Notes under the pieces: generated by a model
Told to the model about the DNA's origin: nothing
The model's input: the letters and a program-made list of their open reading frames with translations, nothing else
Database searches by the model: none
Shown: one piece after another, positions 35,501 to 43,520 of the stretch
Layout of the letters: each line of letters starts with the position of its first letter
How positions within the stretch are numbered: position 1 is the first letter of the stretch
Program-made: the position numbers and the translations under genes
Assembly (NCBI RefSeq): GCF_041261205.1
Contig: NZ_JBGCCH010000002.1
Location: forward strand, 310,001-374,000
Origin: Catenulispora sp. MAP5-51
Lineage (GTDB): Bacteria; Actinomycetota; Actinomycetes; Streptomycetales; Catenulisporaceae
Reading direction: 5' to 3'
Length of the DNA: 64,000 nt

Positions 35501-35768
35501 AGTAGTGCCGCGTGATCGCGTACAGCCACGGCCGCAGCATTTCGGCGTCCCCGAGGTGCGCCACGTGGTGGTCGGCGGCGACGAAGGCGCAGTACACCGC
35601 CGAGGCCGCGGCCTCGTGGTGGCGCAGGCCGCCGAGGGCGTAGGTGTGCAGACCGTCCGCGTAGGCGTCATAGGCCGCCGCACGCCCCCAGCTGTCGGAG
35701 ACGCTGTCCCGGTTCACCGGGTCCGCGGGATCCAGGGGATCCGTGGCGTTCGAGTCGTGGTCTTTCAC
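32559..35768 (-). CDS. Membrane-anchored sigma/anti-sigma-like fusion protein (1069 aa)
   Basis: From a GTG at 35768 the protein has: sigma-70 region 2-like (about 28-92, YDAYADGLHTYALGG); an Ala/Ser spacer; region 4-like (165-228, LSASHREVLELSVRHGMESR); a canonical zinc anti-sigma HX3CX2C motif (HVDACSRC, H259/C263/C266); a long disordered Arg/Ala/Gly part; one membrane helix (about 727-751); a BACON-like Ig domain (APISWTASPDAPWLTLSATS); and a Ser/Pro/Gly tail of about 120 residues. Fused ECF sigma groups with C-terminal membrane tails are known in actinobacteria (ECF52/53 groups). Here sigma and anti-sigma parts lie in one chain. A paralogue lies immediately upstream. Conservation of sigma motifs is weak, so promoter recognition is unproven. 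Confidence 0.72.
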   Translation of the reverse strand: MKDHDSNATDPLDPADPVNRDSVSDSWGRAAAYDAYADGLHTYALGGLRHHEAAASAVYCAFVAADHHVAHLGDAEMLRPWLYAITRHYCRAGKLPRLRLTGSAASASAASLSAPSSTWASASASAAAGSGSAPAPARALSSAPAPKDAAMAELERTLLSAELASLDWPDTDGLSASHREVLELSVRHGMESRAVGMMLGKPAAESFEVLSQAWHELERSLAALALLRTSRSHCPDLAALAQGWSGRLTAQRREPLVAHVDACSRCQYHLHKVLGAPQAPSILPHVPAPKELRERVLGDLLDSTPEKAAHKAAIATRLARFDAFGFPAIATPRPPTARPQHPPRTAAPMPAERRQRRLGALLAGRVSSAAAEAVAGDVATAPERLRTPAHASPDAKTPANRMDEGSGLDAAAVNAGSERRRRLRRASAEPDDGPIAPRRGLAAAAGTPQRGGAATGNDRGAEFGAERAAGFGAGRAGFGTEQGGPAELGEPADGWALGEMYSSAGAGDVSGQRFAGGEYEFGAEGLPQRRSASERFAGGEVGESPAGTALPKPEPEPRPQPAPAAGPSTEILAALRAEDLVASFGPARDSSVEDTLITARTQREPGVFDDVRPVRPVPTRSRGPVPRNSVAAAVEGRRRGIEAVRRGAAPVGDAYEAAASVAASVAAGDPAGAQVPPIAPVGVMPTAVMPLGMMPGRRAAHDATRVFTRPVAGGPDTRRRNRPGVKSALASSAVLSGVGAAGVTAFVFFVPSTPAGNKTLFTPPDPGGNTSQTPDYPRPSSSPDAGPALPVAGSARSSGLPGGDSVAAQVVAAVLPTTPASSAPSVGSSLPFNGPVDPLPSQSSGPSQDPSGDTQLHISVSQRSNNPGDVDVTLWNSGTAPISWTASPDAPWLTLSATSGMLAGGAQTSIHILVDSSDAPRGPWTAHVSFDPSGQMVSISGGGGSGGGPTGPTSPGGPTSPSGSSPSGGSSTPSTPSSSTPSGTPTSPVSSPSTPHSSAPSSQSASGPSGPTSPGRPPSSSSSSAPSRGPSSPSGPGPSSGSGSSSGPSSPTGTGSGPSSQPSHRKPHH

Positions 35769-35909
35769 ACCAGCCGACGTTAGACATGCGTCGGTGGGCT
35801 GATCGGGATAATCGGCGCAGGTTGCCCCCTTCGAGGGGTTCTGCGGCTCGGACCGTGACCAAACACCGGCGTCACTCGACCGGGCGACACGCACTGGGCG
35901 CACGCCCGG

Positions 35910-35933
35910 CCGCGCGCGCCGTGGCGCGCGCGG
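35910..35933. terminator. Hairpin downstream of the second sigma-fusion gene
   Basis: CCGCGCGCGCC and GGCGCGCGCGG form a perfect 11-bp inverted repeat with a 2-nt loop, 7 bp past the stop of the gene at 35940. It may separate the two paralogues' transcripts. Confidence 0.7.
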
Positions 35934-35939
35934 GGCGGA

Positions 35940-37250
35940 TCAGCTGGAGGTGGTGCTCGGGGGCGGGGTCGACGTCGACGTCGTGCCGGTGTTGCTCGGC
36001 AGCCCGCCACCGGGATCCGACGTCGTGCTCGGCGGAGGCGGCGGGGTGGTCGTGCTCTCCGCCGTCGTCGGCTTCTTGCTCGGCGAGGACGTGGTGTGCG
36101 AGGTCGTCGCCGTCGTGCGCCGGGTGGTCGCCGTCGTGTGGTGCGTCGACCCGGTGTCCTGCCCGCCGCCGGTCGGCACCGCGCCGGTGTCCGTGGCCGA
36201 ACCCGTCGCGGAGTCCGTGGACTGCGGCGGCGCGGGCGCCGTGGTCCCGTCCGTGGCCGTGGCGCTGTTGCTGTCCGTGCCGCCCGCCGAGGACGACACC
36301 GAGGTCGAGGCCCCGGTCCCGGCCGGCGCGCCCTTGCTGCCCCCGCCGCCGACCATCGCCACCGCGACACCGCCGACCGCCAGCACCACCAGGGCTATAC
36401 CGGCTATCGGCAGCAGCTTGCGGGCGCCGCCCACGCCGGACTTGCCGCCGGCGGTGGGGAACCCGGACTCGTCGAAGGCGCCGGCCCGGGTGGCGATGCG
36501 CTGGCAGAAGGCCGCGCCGGCCGGGTCGCGCAGGGTGTCCAGCACCCGGGCGCGCACGCCCGGCGGCACGAACGCGTGCGGCAGTTCCTCGAACAGCCGC
36601 AGCGGACGCCGGTTCTCGATGTGGTCCGCGCAGGCCTGGTCGGCCTTCACGTGCCGGGAGACCGCCTCCAGCCAGGGCTCCACGCCCTTGCCGTCCAGCC
36701 GGTCGAAGCGCTTGCCGAGCTCGGCGATCTCCGCGCAGCGCGGGTCGCCGACCCGGTTGGCCAGCACCGCGGTCAGGCCGTTCTCCAGGTCCTCCTGGGC
36801 GTCCTGGACGACCTGCCCGATCTGCTCCTCGGACATGTCCATGACCAGTGCCAGGTCGCCGTCCACCATGCGGTGCCGGAAGGCCAGGTCGAGGATCTCC
36901 CGGCTCTCCGGCGGCAGCATCGCGTAGACGTCCAGCGCGGCCCGGGCGAACCGGTCGTTGCGGGTGCCCTGCGCGGCGTCGGCGGGGATGTCGTCGGAGA
37001 CCCCCAGGCGCAGCGCCTCGTTGCGGCTCAGCGCGTAGAGCCAGGCGCCGAGCTCGTCGGGGTTGGCCAGTTCGCGGATCCGGTTGTTGGCGACGATGAA
37101 CGCGTCGCGCAGCGCATCGGCGGCCAGCTCGTGATCGGCGAGCAGGTCGTAACAATATGCATACAAGCGCGCGCCGTAGGTGTCATAGATCTGCCCGATC
37201 GCGAGCTGATCCCCCGCGCGCAGCGCCGTCACCATTTCCCGGTCTGTCAC
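35940..37250 (-). CDS. Membrane-anchored ECF sigma-like protein (436 aa)
   Basis: Region 2 is clear (ALRAGDQLAIGQIYDTYGA, ADALRDAFIVANN; residues 8-82), and region 4 follows (MLPPESREILDLAFRHRM, MSEEQIGQVVQDAQEDLENG; 106-165). The anti-sigma-like segment here is degenerate (VSRHVKADQACADH: H200, C207, but no CxxC). It shares the motif IATRAGAFDESGFP with its neighbour (IATRLARFDAFGFP), showing they are paralogues. One membrane helix (279-301) and a Ser/Thr/Pro-rich outer tail of about 130 residues complete it. The sigma part would face the cytoplasm, the tail the outside. It diverges from radA. Confidence 0.8.
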   Translation of the reverse strand: MTDREMVTALRAGDQLAIGQIYDTYGARLYAYCYDLLADHELAADALRDAFIVANNRIRELANPDELGAWLYALSRNEALRLGVSDDIPADAAQGTRNDRFARAALDVYAMLPPESREILDLAFRHRMVDGDLALVMDMSEEQIGQVVQDAQEDLENGLTAVLANRVGDPRCAEIAELGKRFDRLDGKGVEPWLEAVSRHVKADQACADHIENRRPLRLFEELPHAFVPPGVRARVLDTLRDPAGAAFCQRIATRAGAFDESGFPTAGGKSGVGGARKLLPIAGIALVVLAVGGVAVAMVGGGGSKGAPAGTGASTSVSSSAGGTDSNSATATDGTTAPAPPQSTDSATGSATDTGAVPTGGGQDTGSTHHTTATTRRTTATTSHTTSSPSKKPTTAESTTTPPPPPSTTSDPGGGLPSNTGTTSTSTPPPSTTSS

Positions 37251-37443
37251 GGCCCCAGACGTTAAGCCATTCGAGCGACAACTAGCCAGTGGATCAGGGC
37301 ATTCGACCAGAGGTTGTCGTGGAAATCACCCTGTTTATACCGAAACGTTCTGCCCAATAGCGCCGCGCGTGTGCGCGAGACGCCGCCGCGGCCGGACCCG
37401 CGGCTGCGGAATCCGTGTCGGTGCCGACCGCTACGGTGGCCTC

Positions 37444-38850
37444 ATGCCGACCGCCAACTCCCGCGCCCGGAAGGCCGACTCGGCGGCCTCGTACCAGTGC
37501 ACCGAGTGCGGCACACAGTACGCGAAATGGGTCGGCCGCTGCGGCGAGTGCCAGACCTGGGGCAGCGTTGAGGAACGCGGCGCCGCCAAGTCCGCGCCCA
37601 AGACCGTGGCCACCATGCCGGCCCAGAAGGCCCGCCCGATCGGCGAGGTCGCGGTGGACGACGCCGCCGCGGTCCCCACCGGGGTCGGCGAGCTGGACCG
37701 GGTCCTGGGCGGCGGGATCGTGCCGGGCGCCGTGGTCCTGCTGGCCGGCGAGCCGGGCATCGGCAAGTCGACCCTGCTGCTGGAGGCCGCGGCCTCCTAC
37801 GCCGGCTCGGGCGCCACCACCCTGGTGGTCACCGGCGAGGAGTCGGCGGCCCAGGTCCGGCTGCGCGCCGACCGGATCAAGGCCCTGCACCCCAACCTGT
37901 TCCTGGCCGCCGAGACCGACCTGGGCTCGGTGCTCGGCCAGATCGAGGCGGTGCGGCCGCGGCTGGTGATCGTGGACTCGGTGCAGACCATCGCCTCGGC
38001 GGCGGTGGACGGCACCCCCGGCGGCGTGACCCAGGTCCGCGAGGTGGCCGCCTCGCTGATCCGGGACGCCAAGGAGCGCAACATGGCGTGCGTGCTGGTC
38101 GGGCACGTCACCAAGGACGGCAGCATCGCCGGCCCGCGCATCCTGGAGCACCTGGTCGACGTGGTCCTGCAGTTCGAGGGCGACCGCGCCTCCTCGCTGC
38201 GCCTGATCCGCGCCGTGAAGAACCGCTATGGCGCCAGCGATGAGATCGGCTGCTTCGAGATGCACGACACCGGCATCCGCGGCCTGTCCGACCCCTCGGG
38301 CCTGTTCCTGTCCCGCCGGCCGGTCCCGGTCCCGGGCACCTGCGTCACCGTCACCCTGGAGGGCCGCCGGCCGCTGGTGGCCGAGGTGCAGGCGCTGGTC
38401 ACCAAGTCCAGCGCGCCGACCCCGCGCCGGGCCTCCTCGGGCCTGGACACCAACCGGGTGGCGATGATCCTGGCGGTGCTCCAGCAGCGCGGCGGCATCG
38501 GCGGGCTGGCCACCTCGGAGATCTACAGCGCGACCGTGGGCGGCGTGCGGCTCACCGAGCCGGCCGCGGACCTGGCCACGCTGCTGGCACTGGCCTCGGC
38601 CACGGTGAACGAGCCGGTCGGCGAGGGCGTGGTGGCCATCGGCGAGGTCGGACTGGCCGGCGAGGTCCGGCCGGTGACCGGGGTGCGCCGCCGGCTCACC
38701 GAGGCAGCGCGGCTGGGCTTCAAGACCGCGCTGGTCCCGCCGGATCCGGACGGCAAGGAATACGGCGGGAACCTTGCGGGCTTGTCGATCGTCGAAGTGG
38801 GCGACGTCCGGGCAGCGCTTCACGCCGTGGCGACGGGCTCGCGCCGGTAA
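37444..38850 (+). CDS. radA: DNA repair protein RadA
   Basis: RadA (468 aa) is a RecA-like ATPase that helps branch migration during recombination. The N-terminal C4 zinc finger is CTECGTQYAKWVGRCGEC. Walker A is GEPGIGKST and the RadA-specific motif is KNRYGASDEIG. The C-terminal Lon-protease-like domain (VGEGVVAIGEVGLAGEVRPV) lacks the protease Ser/Lys pair, as in all RadA. It lies 114 bp upstream of disA, the standard actinobacterial and Bacillus order. Confidence 0.97.
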   Translation: MPTANSRARKADSAASYQCTECGTQYAKWVGRCGECQTWGSVEERGAAKSAPKTVATMPAQKARPIGEVAVDDAAAVPTGVGELDRVLGGGIVPGAVVLLAGEPGIGKSTLLLEAAASYAGSGATTLVVTGEESAAQVRLRADRIKALHPNLFLAAETDLGSVLGQIEAVRPRLVIVDSVQTIASAAVDGTPGGVTQVREVAASLIRDAKERNMACVLVGHVTKDGSIAGPRILEHLVDVVLQFEGDRASSLRLIRAVKNRYGASDEIGCFEMHDTGIRGLSDPSGLFLSRRPVPVPGTCVTVTLEGRRPLVAEVQALVTKSSAPTPRRASSGLDTNRVAMILAVLQQRGGIGGLATSEIYSATVGGVRLTEPAADLATLLALASATVNEPVGEGVVAIGEVGLAGEVRPVTGVRRRLTEAARLGFKTALVPPDPDGKEYGGNLAGLSIVEVGDVRAALHAVATGSRR

Positions 38851-38964
38851 GGTTGAGTCACCACGGCCGTTTGCTTCCCGCGCTCGCGGAGATCCGGGGA
38901 CGCGCGGCAGGCGGGGCCCGGGCACCCGGGGCGGCAACAACGAGAGCAGGATGGGATTCGCACA

Positions 38965-40053
38965 GTGACAGGTGAGGTCTCCGAACGCGCCGCCCTGTCG
39001 GCGATCCTGACCAACGTCGCGCCGGGCACCGTGCTGCGCGACGGCTTGGAGCGCATCCTGCGCGGCAACACCGGCGGCCTGGTGGTCTTCGGCTTCGACA
39101 AGCTCGTGGACGAGATGTCCACCGGCGGCTTCGTGCTCGACGTCGAGTTCTCCCCGCAGCGGCTGCGCGAGCTGTGCAAGATGGACGGCGCCGTGGTCGT
39201 CTCCAGCGACGGCAGCCGCATCGTGCGCGCCGGCGTGCAGCTGGTCCCGGACGCGGCGATCCCGACCGAGGAGACCGGCACCCGGCACCGCACCGCCGAC
39301 CGCGTCGCCAAGCAGACCGGCTTCCCGGTGCTCTCGGTTTCCCAATCGATGCGCATCATCGCCCTGTACCTGCGCGGCCAGCGCGTGGTGCTGGAGGACT
39401 CCGGCGCGATCCTGTCCAAGGCGAACCAGGCGCTGGCCACCCTGGAGCGCTACAAGCTGCGGCTGGACGAGGTCACCGGCACCCTGTCGGCGCTGGAGAT
39501 CGAGGACCTGGTGACCGTCCGCGACGTGGCGGCGGTGGCGCAGCGCCTGGAGATGGTGACCCGCATCGCCGACGAGGTGGCCGGCTACGTGGTCCAGCTC
39601 GGCGTGGACGGCCGGCTGCTCTCGCTCCAGCTGGACGAGCTGATGGCCGGCGTGGACCCGGACCGCGACCTGATCGCCCGCGACTACCTGCCCGAGCGCA
39701 CCGGCAAGAAGGCGCGCACCGTCGCCGACGTCTCCGACGACCTCGGCGGCCTGGACCGCACCCAGCTGCTGGATCTGCTGCAGGTGGCCAGGGCGATGGG
39801 CTTCGGCGGCGGCGTCGAGGTCCTGGAGTCGGCGGTCTCCCCGCGCGGCTACCGGCTGCTGGCCAAGGTGCCGCGGCTGCCCGGCGCGGTCATCGACCGG
39901 CTGGTGGAGCACTTCGGCGGCCTGCAGAAGCTGCTCGCGGCGTCCATCGACGACCTGCAGCGGGTCGAGGGCGTCGGGGAGACCCGGGCCCGGTCGGTGC
40001 GCGAGGGGCTCTCGCGGCTGGCGGAGTCCTCGATCCTCGAACGGTACGTCTGA
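38965..40053 (+). CDS. disA: DNA integrity scanning protein DisA, diadenylate cyclase
   Basis: DisA (362 aa) makes c-di-AMP from two ATP and scans DNA for branched structures, which slow it. The DAC domain has KMDGAVVVSSDGSRIV (DGA motif) and TGTRHRTADRVAKQT (RHR motif). The C-terminal part has helix-hairpin-helix repeats (LQRVEGVGETRARSVREG). Start is a GTG at 38965. It is paired with radA, which in Bacillus regulates DisA. Confidence 0.97.
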   Translation: MTGEVSERAALSAILTNVAPGTVLRDGLERILRGNTGGLVVFGFDKLVDEMSTGGFVLDVEFSPQRLRELCKMDGAVVVSSDGSRIVRAGVQLVPDAAIPTEETGTRHRTADRVAKQTGFPVLSVSQSMRIIALYLRGQRVVLEDSGAILSKANQALATLERYKLRLDEVTGTLSALEIEDLVTVRDVAAVAQRLEMVTRIADEVAGYVVQLGVDGRLLSLQLDELMAGVDPDRDLIARDYLPERTGKKARTVADVSDDLGGLDRTQLLDLLQVARAMGFGGGVEVLESAVSPRGYRLLAKVPRLPGAVIDRLVEHFGGLQKLLAASIDDLQRVEGVGETRARSVREGLSRLAESSILERYV

Positions 40054-40063
40054 GGTCTGCCGC

Positions 40064-40120
40064 CGCGCGGAAGGACTGGCGTCCCGCAGAAGGACTGCCG
40101 TCGCGCGGCAGGACCGGCGA
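40064..40120. repeat. 19-20-bp tandem repeat after disA
   Basis: Three degenerate units of 20, 19 and about 18 bp (core AAGGACTG) fill the 68-bp gap between the convergent disA and hydrolase genes. Confidence 0.7.
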
Positions 40121-40121
40121 C

Positions 40122-40925
40122 TCAGCCGAAGAACTCGACCAGCGTCGGCGCCAGCGCCTCGGGGTGCTGCAGCACGCCGTGGTCCTCGCCGGGCAGCACC
40201 ACCAGCCGCGCGCCGGGCACCGAGTCGGCGACCACCTTCGCGCCGGCCATCAGACCGGGGGCGGACTTGTCGCCGTGGACGGCCAGCACCGGCACCTCCA
40301 GCGCGGCCAGCCGGTCCCGGTCGACGAACTCCCACGGCCGGGACAGCGCCACGTCGTACGGCAGCGTCGGTGCCTTGTCGAGGAAGAAGGCCCAGGTCGG
40401 TCCGTGCTTCATGCCCGAGACGATCTCCGGCGGCAGGCCGATGGCCTCGGTGAGGAACAGGCTCGCCGCGCCGTCCCGGTCGCCCTCGTCGGCCATGGCG
40501 GTGAGCCGGTCCAGCAGGTCGGACGGCGGGTGCGGCAGCTCCGGGTCGGCGCGGTAGGGCGACTCGTAGATCGCGACGGAGTCCGCCGGCAGGCCGCGCA
40601 TCGCGCCCTCCAGGACCATGATCGCGCCGGAGGAGTGGCCGAACAGGTGCGCGTGCCCGCCGACGTGCTCGATGACCGCCGCGAGATCGTCGATCTCGGC
40701 GCCGACGTCGAAGCCGCCGCCGGCCTCGCGCACCGCGTCGGTGCTCGCGCCCCGGCCGCGGCGGTCGTAGGTGACGGCGGTGAAGCGCGGAGCCAGTTCC
40801 ATCGCGAGCCCGGCGACCGTGCTGCGGTCGTTGAAGGCGCCGCCGACGAGGACCACGACGGGCCCGCTGCCGAGCGAGTCGACCGCGAGGGTGCTGCCGT
40901 CCTTGGACGTGATGTGGTCGGTCAT
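40122..40925 (-). CDS. Alpha/beta-fold hydrolase
   Basis: A 267-aa hydrolase. The oxyanion/strand start is VVVLVGGAFNDRSTVAGLA, the nucleophile elbow is LFGHSSGAIMV (Ser), and the Asp and His are in VLAVHGDKSAPG and LPGEDHGVLQ. It resembles small carboxylesterase or prolyl-aminopeptidase-like hydrolases; the substrate is unknown. ATG at 40925 is the natural start (MTDHITSKDGSTLAVD); an upstream ATG at 41000 would add 25 unrelated residues. Confidence 0.85.
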   Translation of the reverse strand: MTDHITSKDGSTLAVDSLGSGPVVVLVGGAFNDRSTVAGLAMELAPRFTAVTYDRRGRGASTDAVREAGGGFDVGAEIDDLAAVIEHVGGHAHLFGHSSGAIMVLEGAMRGLPADSVAIYESPYRADPELPHPPSDLLDRLTAMADEGDRDGAASLFLTEAIGLPPEIVSGMKHGPTWAFFLDKAPTLPYDVALSRPWEFVDRDRLAALEVPVLAVHGDKSAPGLMAGAKVVADSVPGARLVVLPGEDHGVLQHPEALAPTLVEFFG

Positions 40926-41033
40926 GGCGATCAGCCTTCCTGAGGTGGGCCCTGGCGTGCTTCCATCAGGTGGTCGGAGCCGGCTTCCCATTCTCGACAC
41001 GGCTCGCCGGTCTCTGCTCGGCGAGCCGTCGGT

Positions 41034-41828
41034 TCAGCTGCCGGTCTTCAGCTGGAAGGTCTTCGGCTGGCTCTGCGCGGACGGCGCGTTCGGACCGCTG
41101 CCGGAGCCCAGGATCACCACGCCGTAGTAGGTGCCGAGCCCCGCGGCGCTGCTGCCCGGGGCGCAGCCCTGGGACGACCGGGTGCGGTTCCAGGTGTAGG
41201 TGACGGTCTGGACCGCGCCGGGGGCGATGCCCCGCAGGTCCTTGCCGCCGGTCGCACAGTCCGCCGAGGACCAGACGTGGTCCAGGCCGGAGTAGACGTT
41301 CAGGACCAGCGACTTCGGGCTCACGTCGACATCGCAGTCGGAGGTGCCCTTGTTGACCACGGCGACCGTGAACTGCGGGTCGACCCCGTTGGCGTAGGCC
41401 GCCTCCTGGGAGGTCAGGCTCAGGCTGAGCTGGCAGCCCGGACCGCTGCCGGTGGTGCCGCCCGGGGCGGAGCCGGAGGGCCCGCCGGTCGTGCCGACCA
41501 CGCCGCCGTTCACCCCGCCCGGCACCGAGGCCGAGCCGCTGGCGCCGCCGGTGGGCCCGCCCGCCCTCGACGACGGAGCGCCGCCGGACGCCCCGCCGGT
41601 GGCCGCCGACGACGAGGAACCGCCCCCGGCGGTCGGCGTCGAGGACGACGACGCGACCGGGCCGCTGCTCTTGCCGGAGCCGACGGGTTGGTTCTTCTTC
41701 GAGCCCGAACCCGAACACGCGTAGAGGACCAGCGCCAATGCCGCCACGCCGGCCAGCACAACCAAAACGCGCCGCCGCCAATAGACGGCGGGCGCGAGAG
41801 ATCCGACGGGATTTCGAAGCGAACCCAC
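41034..41828 (-). CDS. Membrane-anchored extracytoplasmic protein with a DUF4232-like domain
   Basis: A 264-aa protein. One N-terminal membrane helix (VLVVLAGVAALALVLYAC, possibly a lipobox) is followed by a ~95-residue Gly/Ser/Pro linker. The C-terminal beta domain has CQLSLSLTSQE, FTVAVVNKGTSDCDVDVSPK, and VTYTWNRTRSSQGCAPG, with paired Cys as in DUF4232-type domains. Its role is unknown. It reads divergently from mutY, 62 bp away. Confidence 0.68.
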   Translation of the reverse strand: MGSLRNPVGSLAPAVYWRRRVLVVLAGVAALALVLYACSGSGSKKNQPVGSGKSSGPVASSSSTPTAGGGSSSSAATGGASGGAPSSRAGGPTGGASGSASVPGGVNGGVVGTTGGPSGSAPGGTTGSGPGCQLSLSLTSQEAAYANGVDPQFTVAVVNKGTSDCDVDVSPKSLVLNVYSGLDHVWSSADCATGGKDLRGIAPGAVQTVTYTWNRTRSSQGCAPGSSAAGLGTYYGVVILGSGSGPNAPSAQSQPKTFQLKTGS

Positions 41829-41890
41829 GAGGGGTCACTCTACGGGGCCGGTGCCGCCGTCTGCCGCACGCCTCGCCGTACGATCGTCAG

Positions 41891-42823
41891 ATGGCGCAAA
41901 GATCGACCGGGCCCGGCCCCGGTCCCACCGACCTCACAGGCTTCGAACACGGCGCCGAACTGGTCGAACGGGTCGTCGACTGGTTCCGGGCCGAGGCCCG
42001 CGATCTCCCCTGGCGCCGCCCGGACGCCTCGGCGTGGGCGGTGATGGTCAGCGAGTTCATGCTCCAGCAGACCCCGGTCTCCCGCGTGCTGCCGGTCTAC
42101 GAGGCCTGGCTCGCCCGCTGGCCGACTCCGGCGGCGCTGGCCGCGGAGCCCGTGGGCGAGGCCGTGCGGGCCTGGGGGCGCCTGGGGTACCCCCGGCGCG
42201 CACAACGGCTCCACGCGGCCGCCACGGCCGTCGAAGAGGCCTTCGACGGCGTGGTGCCGGACACCTACGAGGACTTGTGGTCGCTGCCGGGCGTCGGCGA
42301 GTACACAGCGGGCGCCATCGCCTCGTTCGCGTATCAGAAGCGGCACATCGTGCTCGACACGAACGTGCGCCGCGTCCTGGCCCGCGTGGTGACCGGCACG
42401 GAGTTCCCGGCCGCGGCGACCACCCCGGCCGACCGCCGCGTCGCCACCGCCCTGCTGCCCGAGGCCGCGCCCGACGCCGCCGAGTGGGCCGCCGCGAGCA
42501 TGGAGCTGGGGGCCGTGGTGTGCACGGCCCGCGCGCCCCGCTGCGGCGTCTGCCCGGTCGCCGAGCTCTGCCGGTGGGTCGCCGACGGCAAGCCCGCCTA
42601 CGTGGGCCCTCCGCGCCGCGGCCAGACGTATGAGGGCACGGACCGCCAGGCCCGCGGCCGGCTGCTCGCGGTGCTGCGCGACACCCACGGCCCGGTGCCG
42701 CGCGAGGAGCTGGAGGCGGCCTGGACGCGGGACGTCGTGCAGCGGGAGCGGGCACTGGCCAGCCTGGTGAGCGACGGGCTGGTCGCGGAGATGGAGGGGG
42801 AGATGTTCGCGCTGGCGCATTGA
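41891..42823 (+). CDS. mutY: A/G-specific adenine DNA glycosylase
   Basis: MutY (310 aa) removes adenine mispaired with 8-oxoguanine. It has the catalytic Glu in VSEFMLQQTPVSRVLPVYE, the helix-hairpin-helix LPGVGEYTAGAIASFA with the Asp in VLDTNVRRVLAR, and a four-cysteine [4Fe-4S] loop (CTARAPRCGVCPVAELC). The C-terminal MutT-like domain is short, normal for actinobacteria. It follows disA/radA at a distance of 1.8 kb, so a DNA-repair neighbourhood is plausible. Confidence 0.94.
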   Translation: MAQRSTGPGPGPTDLTGFEHGAELVERVVDWFRAEARDLPWRRPDASAWAVMVSEFMLQQTPVSRVLPVYEAWLARWPTPAALAAEPVGEAVRAWGRLGYPRRAQRLHAAATAVEEAFDGVVPDTYEDLWSLPGVGEYTAGAIASFAYQKRHIVLDTNVRRVLARVVTGTEFPAAATTPADRRVATALLPEAAPDAAEWAAASMELGAVVCTARAPRCGVCPVAELCRWVADGKPAYVGPPRRGQTYEGTDRQARGRLLAVLRDTHGPVPREELEAAWTRDVVQRERALASLVSDGLVAEMEGEMFALAH

Positions 42824-42863
42824 GGCGGGCACTGGCGCGGGCATTGAGGGCGGGCATTGAGGA
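42814..42863. repeat. 13-bp tandem repeat over the mutY stop
   Basis: Four units of 12-13 bp (third unit GGGCATTGAGGGC). The mutY TGA at 42821 is in unit 1; two further TGA triplets (42845, 42858) lie downstream. Confidence 0.8.
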
Positions 42864-42914
42864 ATGTGAATATGCGTTGAGCTCGCCGCGGCCCGGCTGT
42901 CAGGCTCGTGCTTC

Positions 42915-43487
42915 ATGACCGCTGAAACCGCGAAGGATCTCGTCCACCGGCGTCTGAAGGGCGCCCGCGAGGCGCTGGTCTGGAAGCTCGACGGCCTGTC
43001 CGAGTACGACGTCCGCCGCCCGATGACCGCGACCGGCACCAACCTGCTGGGCCTGGTCAAGCACCTCGCGCTGTGGGAGTCCCGGTACTTCGGCGAGGTC
43101 TTCGGGCGGCCCTTCCCCGAGCCGCTGCCGCGATGGCAGGACTCCGACGGCAGCGAGATGTGGGCGGCCCGGGACGAGACCCGCGCGGAGATCGTCGGCC
43201 GCTACCGGCGGGTCTGCGCGCACGCGGACGCGACGATCAGCGAACTGCCGGCCGACGCCCCCGGACACGTGCCGTGGTGGACGCCGCCGGAGACCGAGCT
43301 GTTCGCCATCGTGGTCCACCTGCTCGACGACACCGCGCGGCACGCCGGGCACGCCGACATCATGCGCGAGCAGATCGACGGCCGCACCGGATACGCGGCC
43401 GCGTACGAGGAACCGGTCGGCGTCGCGGCGCGGGAGGCGCTGCACGCGCGGATCGAGGCGGCCGCGAAGGCTGCTCCAGAGTTCTAG
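42915..43487 (+). CDS. DinB-family protein (DUF664)
   Basis: A 190-aa four-helix-bundle protein. LLGLVKHLALWESRYFGEVF and FAIVVHLLDDTARHAGHADI hold the three His metal ligands of the DinB/DUF664 fold. Members are metal-dependent S-transferases using mycothiol or bacillithiol; for an actinobacterium mycothiol is likely. The substrate is unknown. Confidence 0.88.
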   Translation: MTAETAKDLVHRRLKGAREALVWKLDGLSEYDVRRPMTATGTNLLGLVKHLALWESRYFGEVFGRPFPEPLPRWQDSDGSEMWAARDETRAEIVGRYRRVCAHADATISELPADAPGHVPWWTPPETELFAIVVHLLDDTARHAGHADIMREQIDGRTGYAAAYEEPVGVAAREALHARIEAAAKAAPEF

Positions 43488-43490
43488 GCC

Positions 43491-43520
43491 GCCCCCTCAC
43501 CCGGCGCCCCCTCACCCGGC
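43491..43520. repeat. 15-bp perfect tandem repeat over the XRE gene stop
   Basis: Two identical 15-bp units (GCCCCCTCACCCGGC) lie in the gap between the convergent DinB and XRE genes. The XRE stop (43512-43514) is in the second; the first repeats the TGA in the same frame 15 nt later. Confidence 0.95.

Noticed and set aside
37294-40335. A 1013-codon open frame on the minus strand opposite radA and disA
   Set aside because: Its residues are low-complexity and match no family; the + strand frames are clear RadA and DisA. Such antisense frames are a by-product of high GC at third codon positions.
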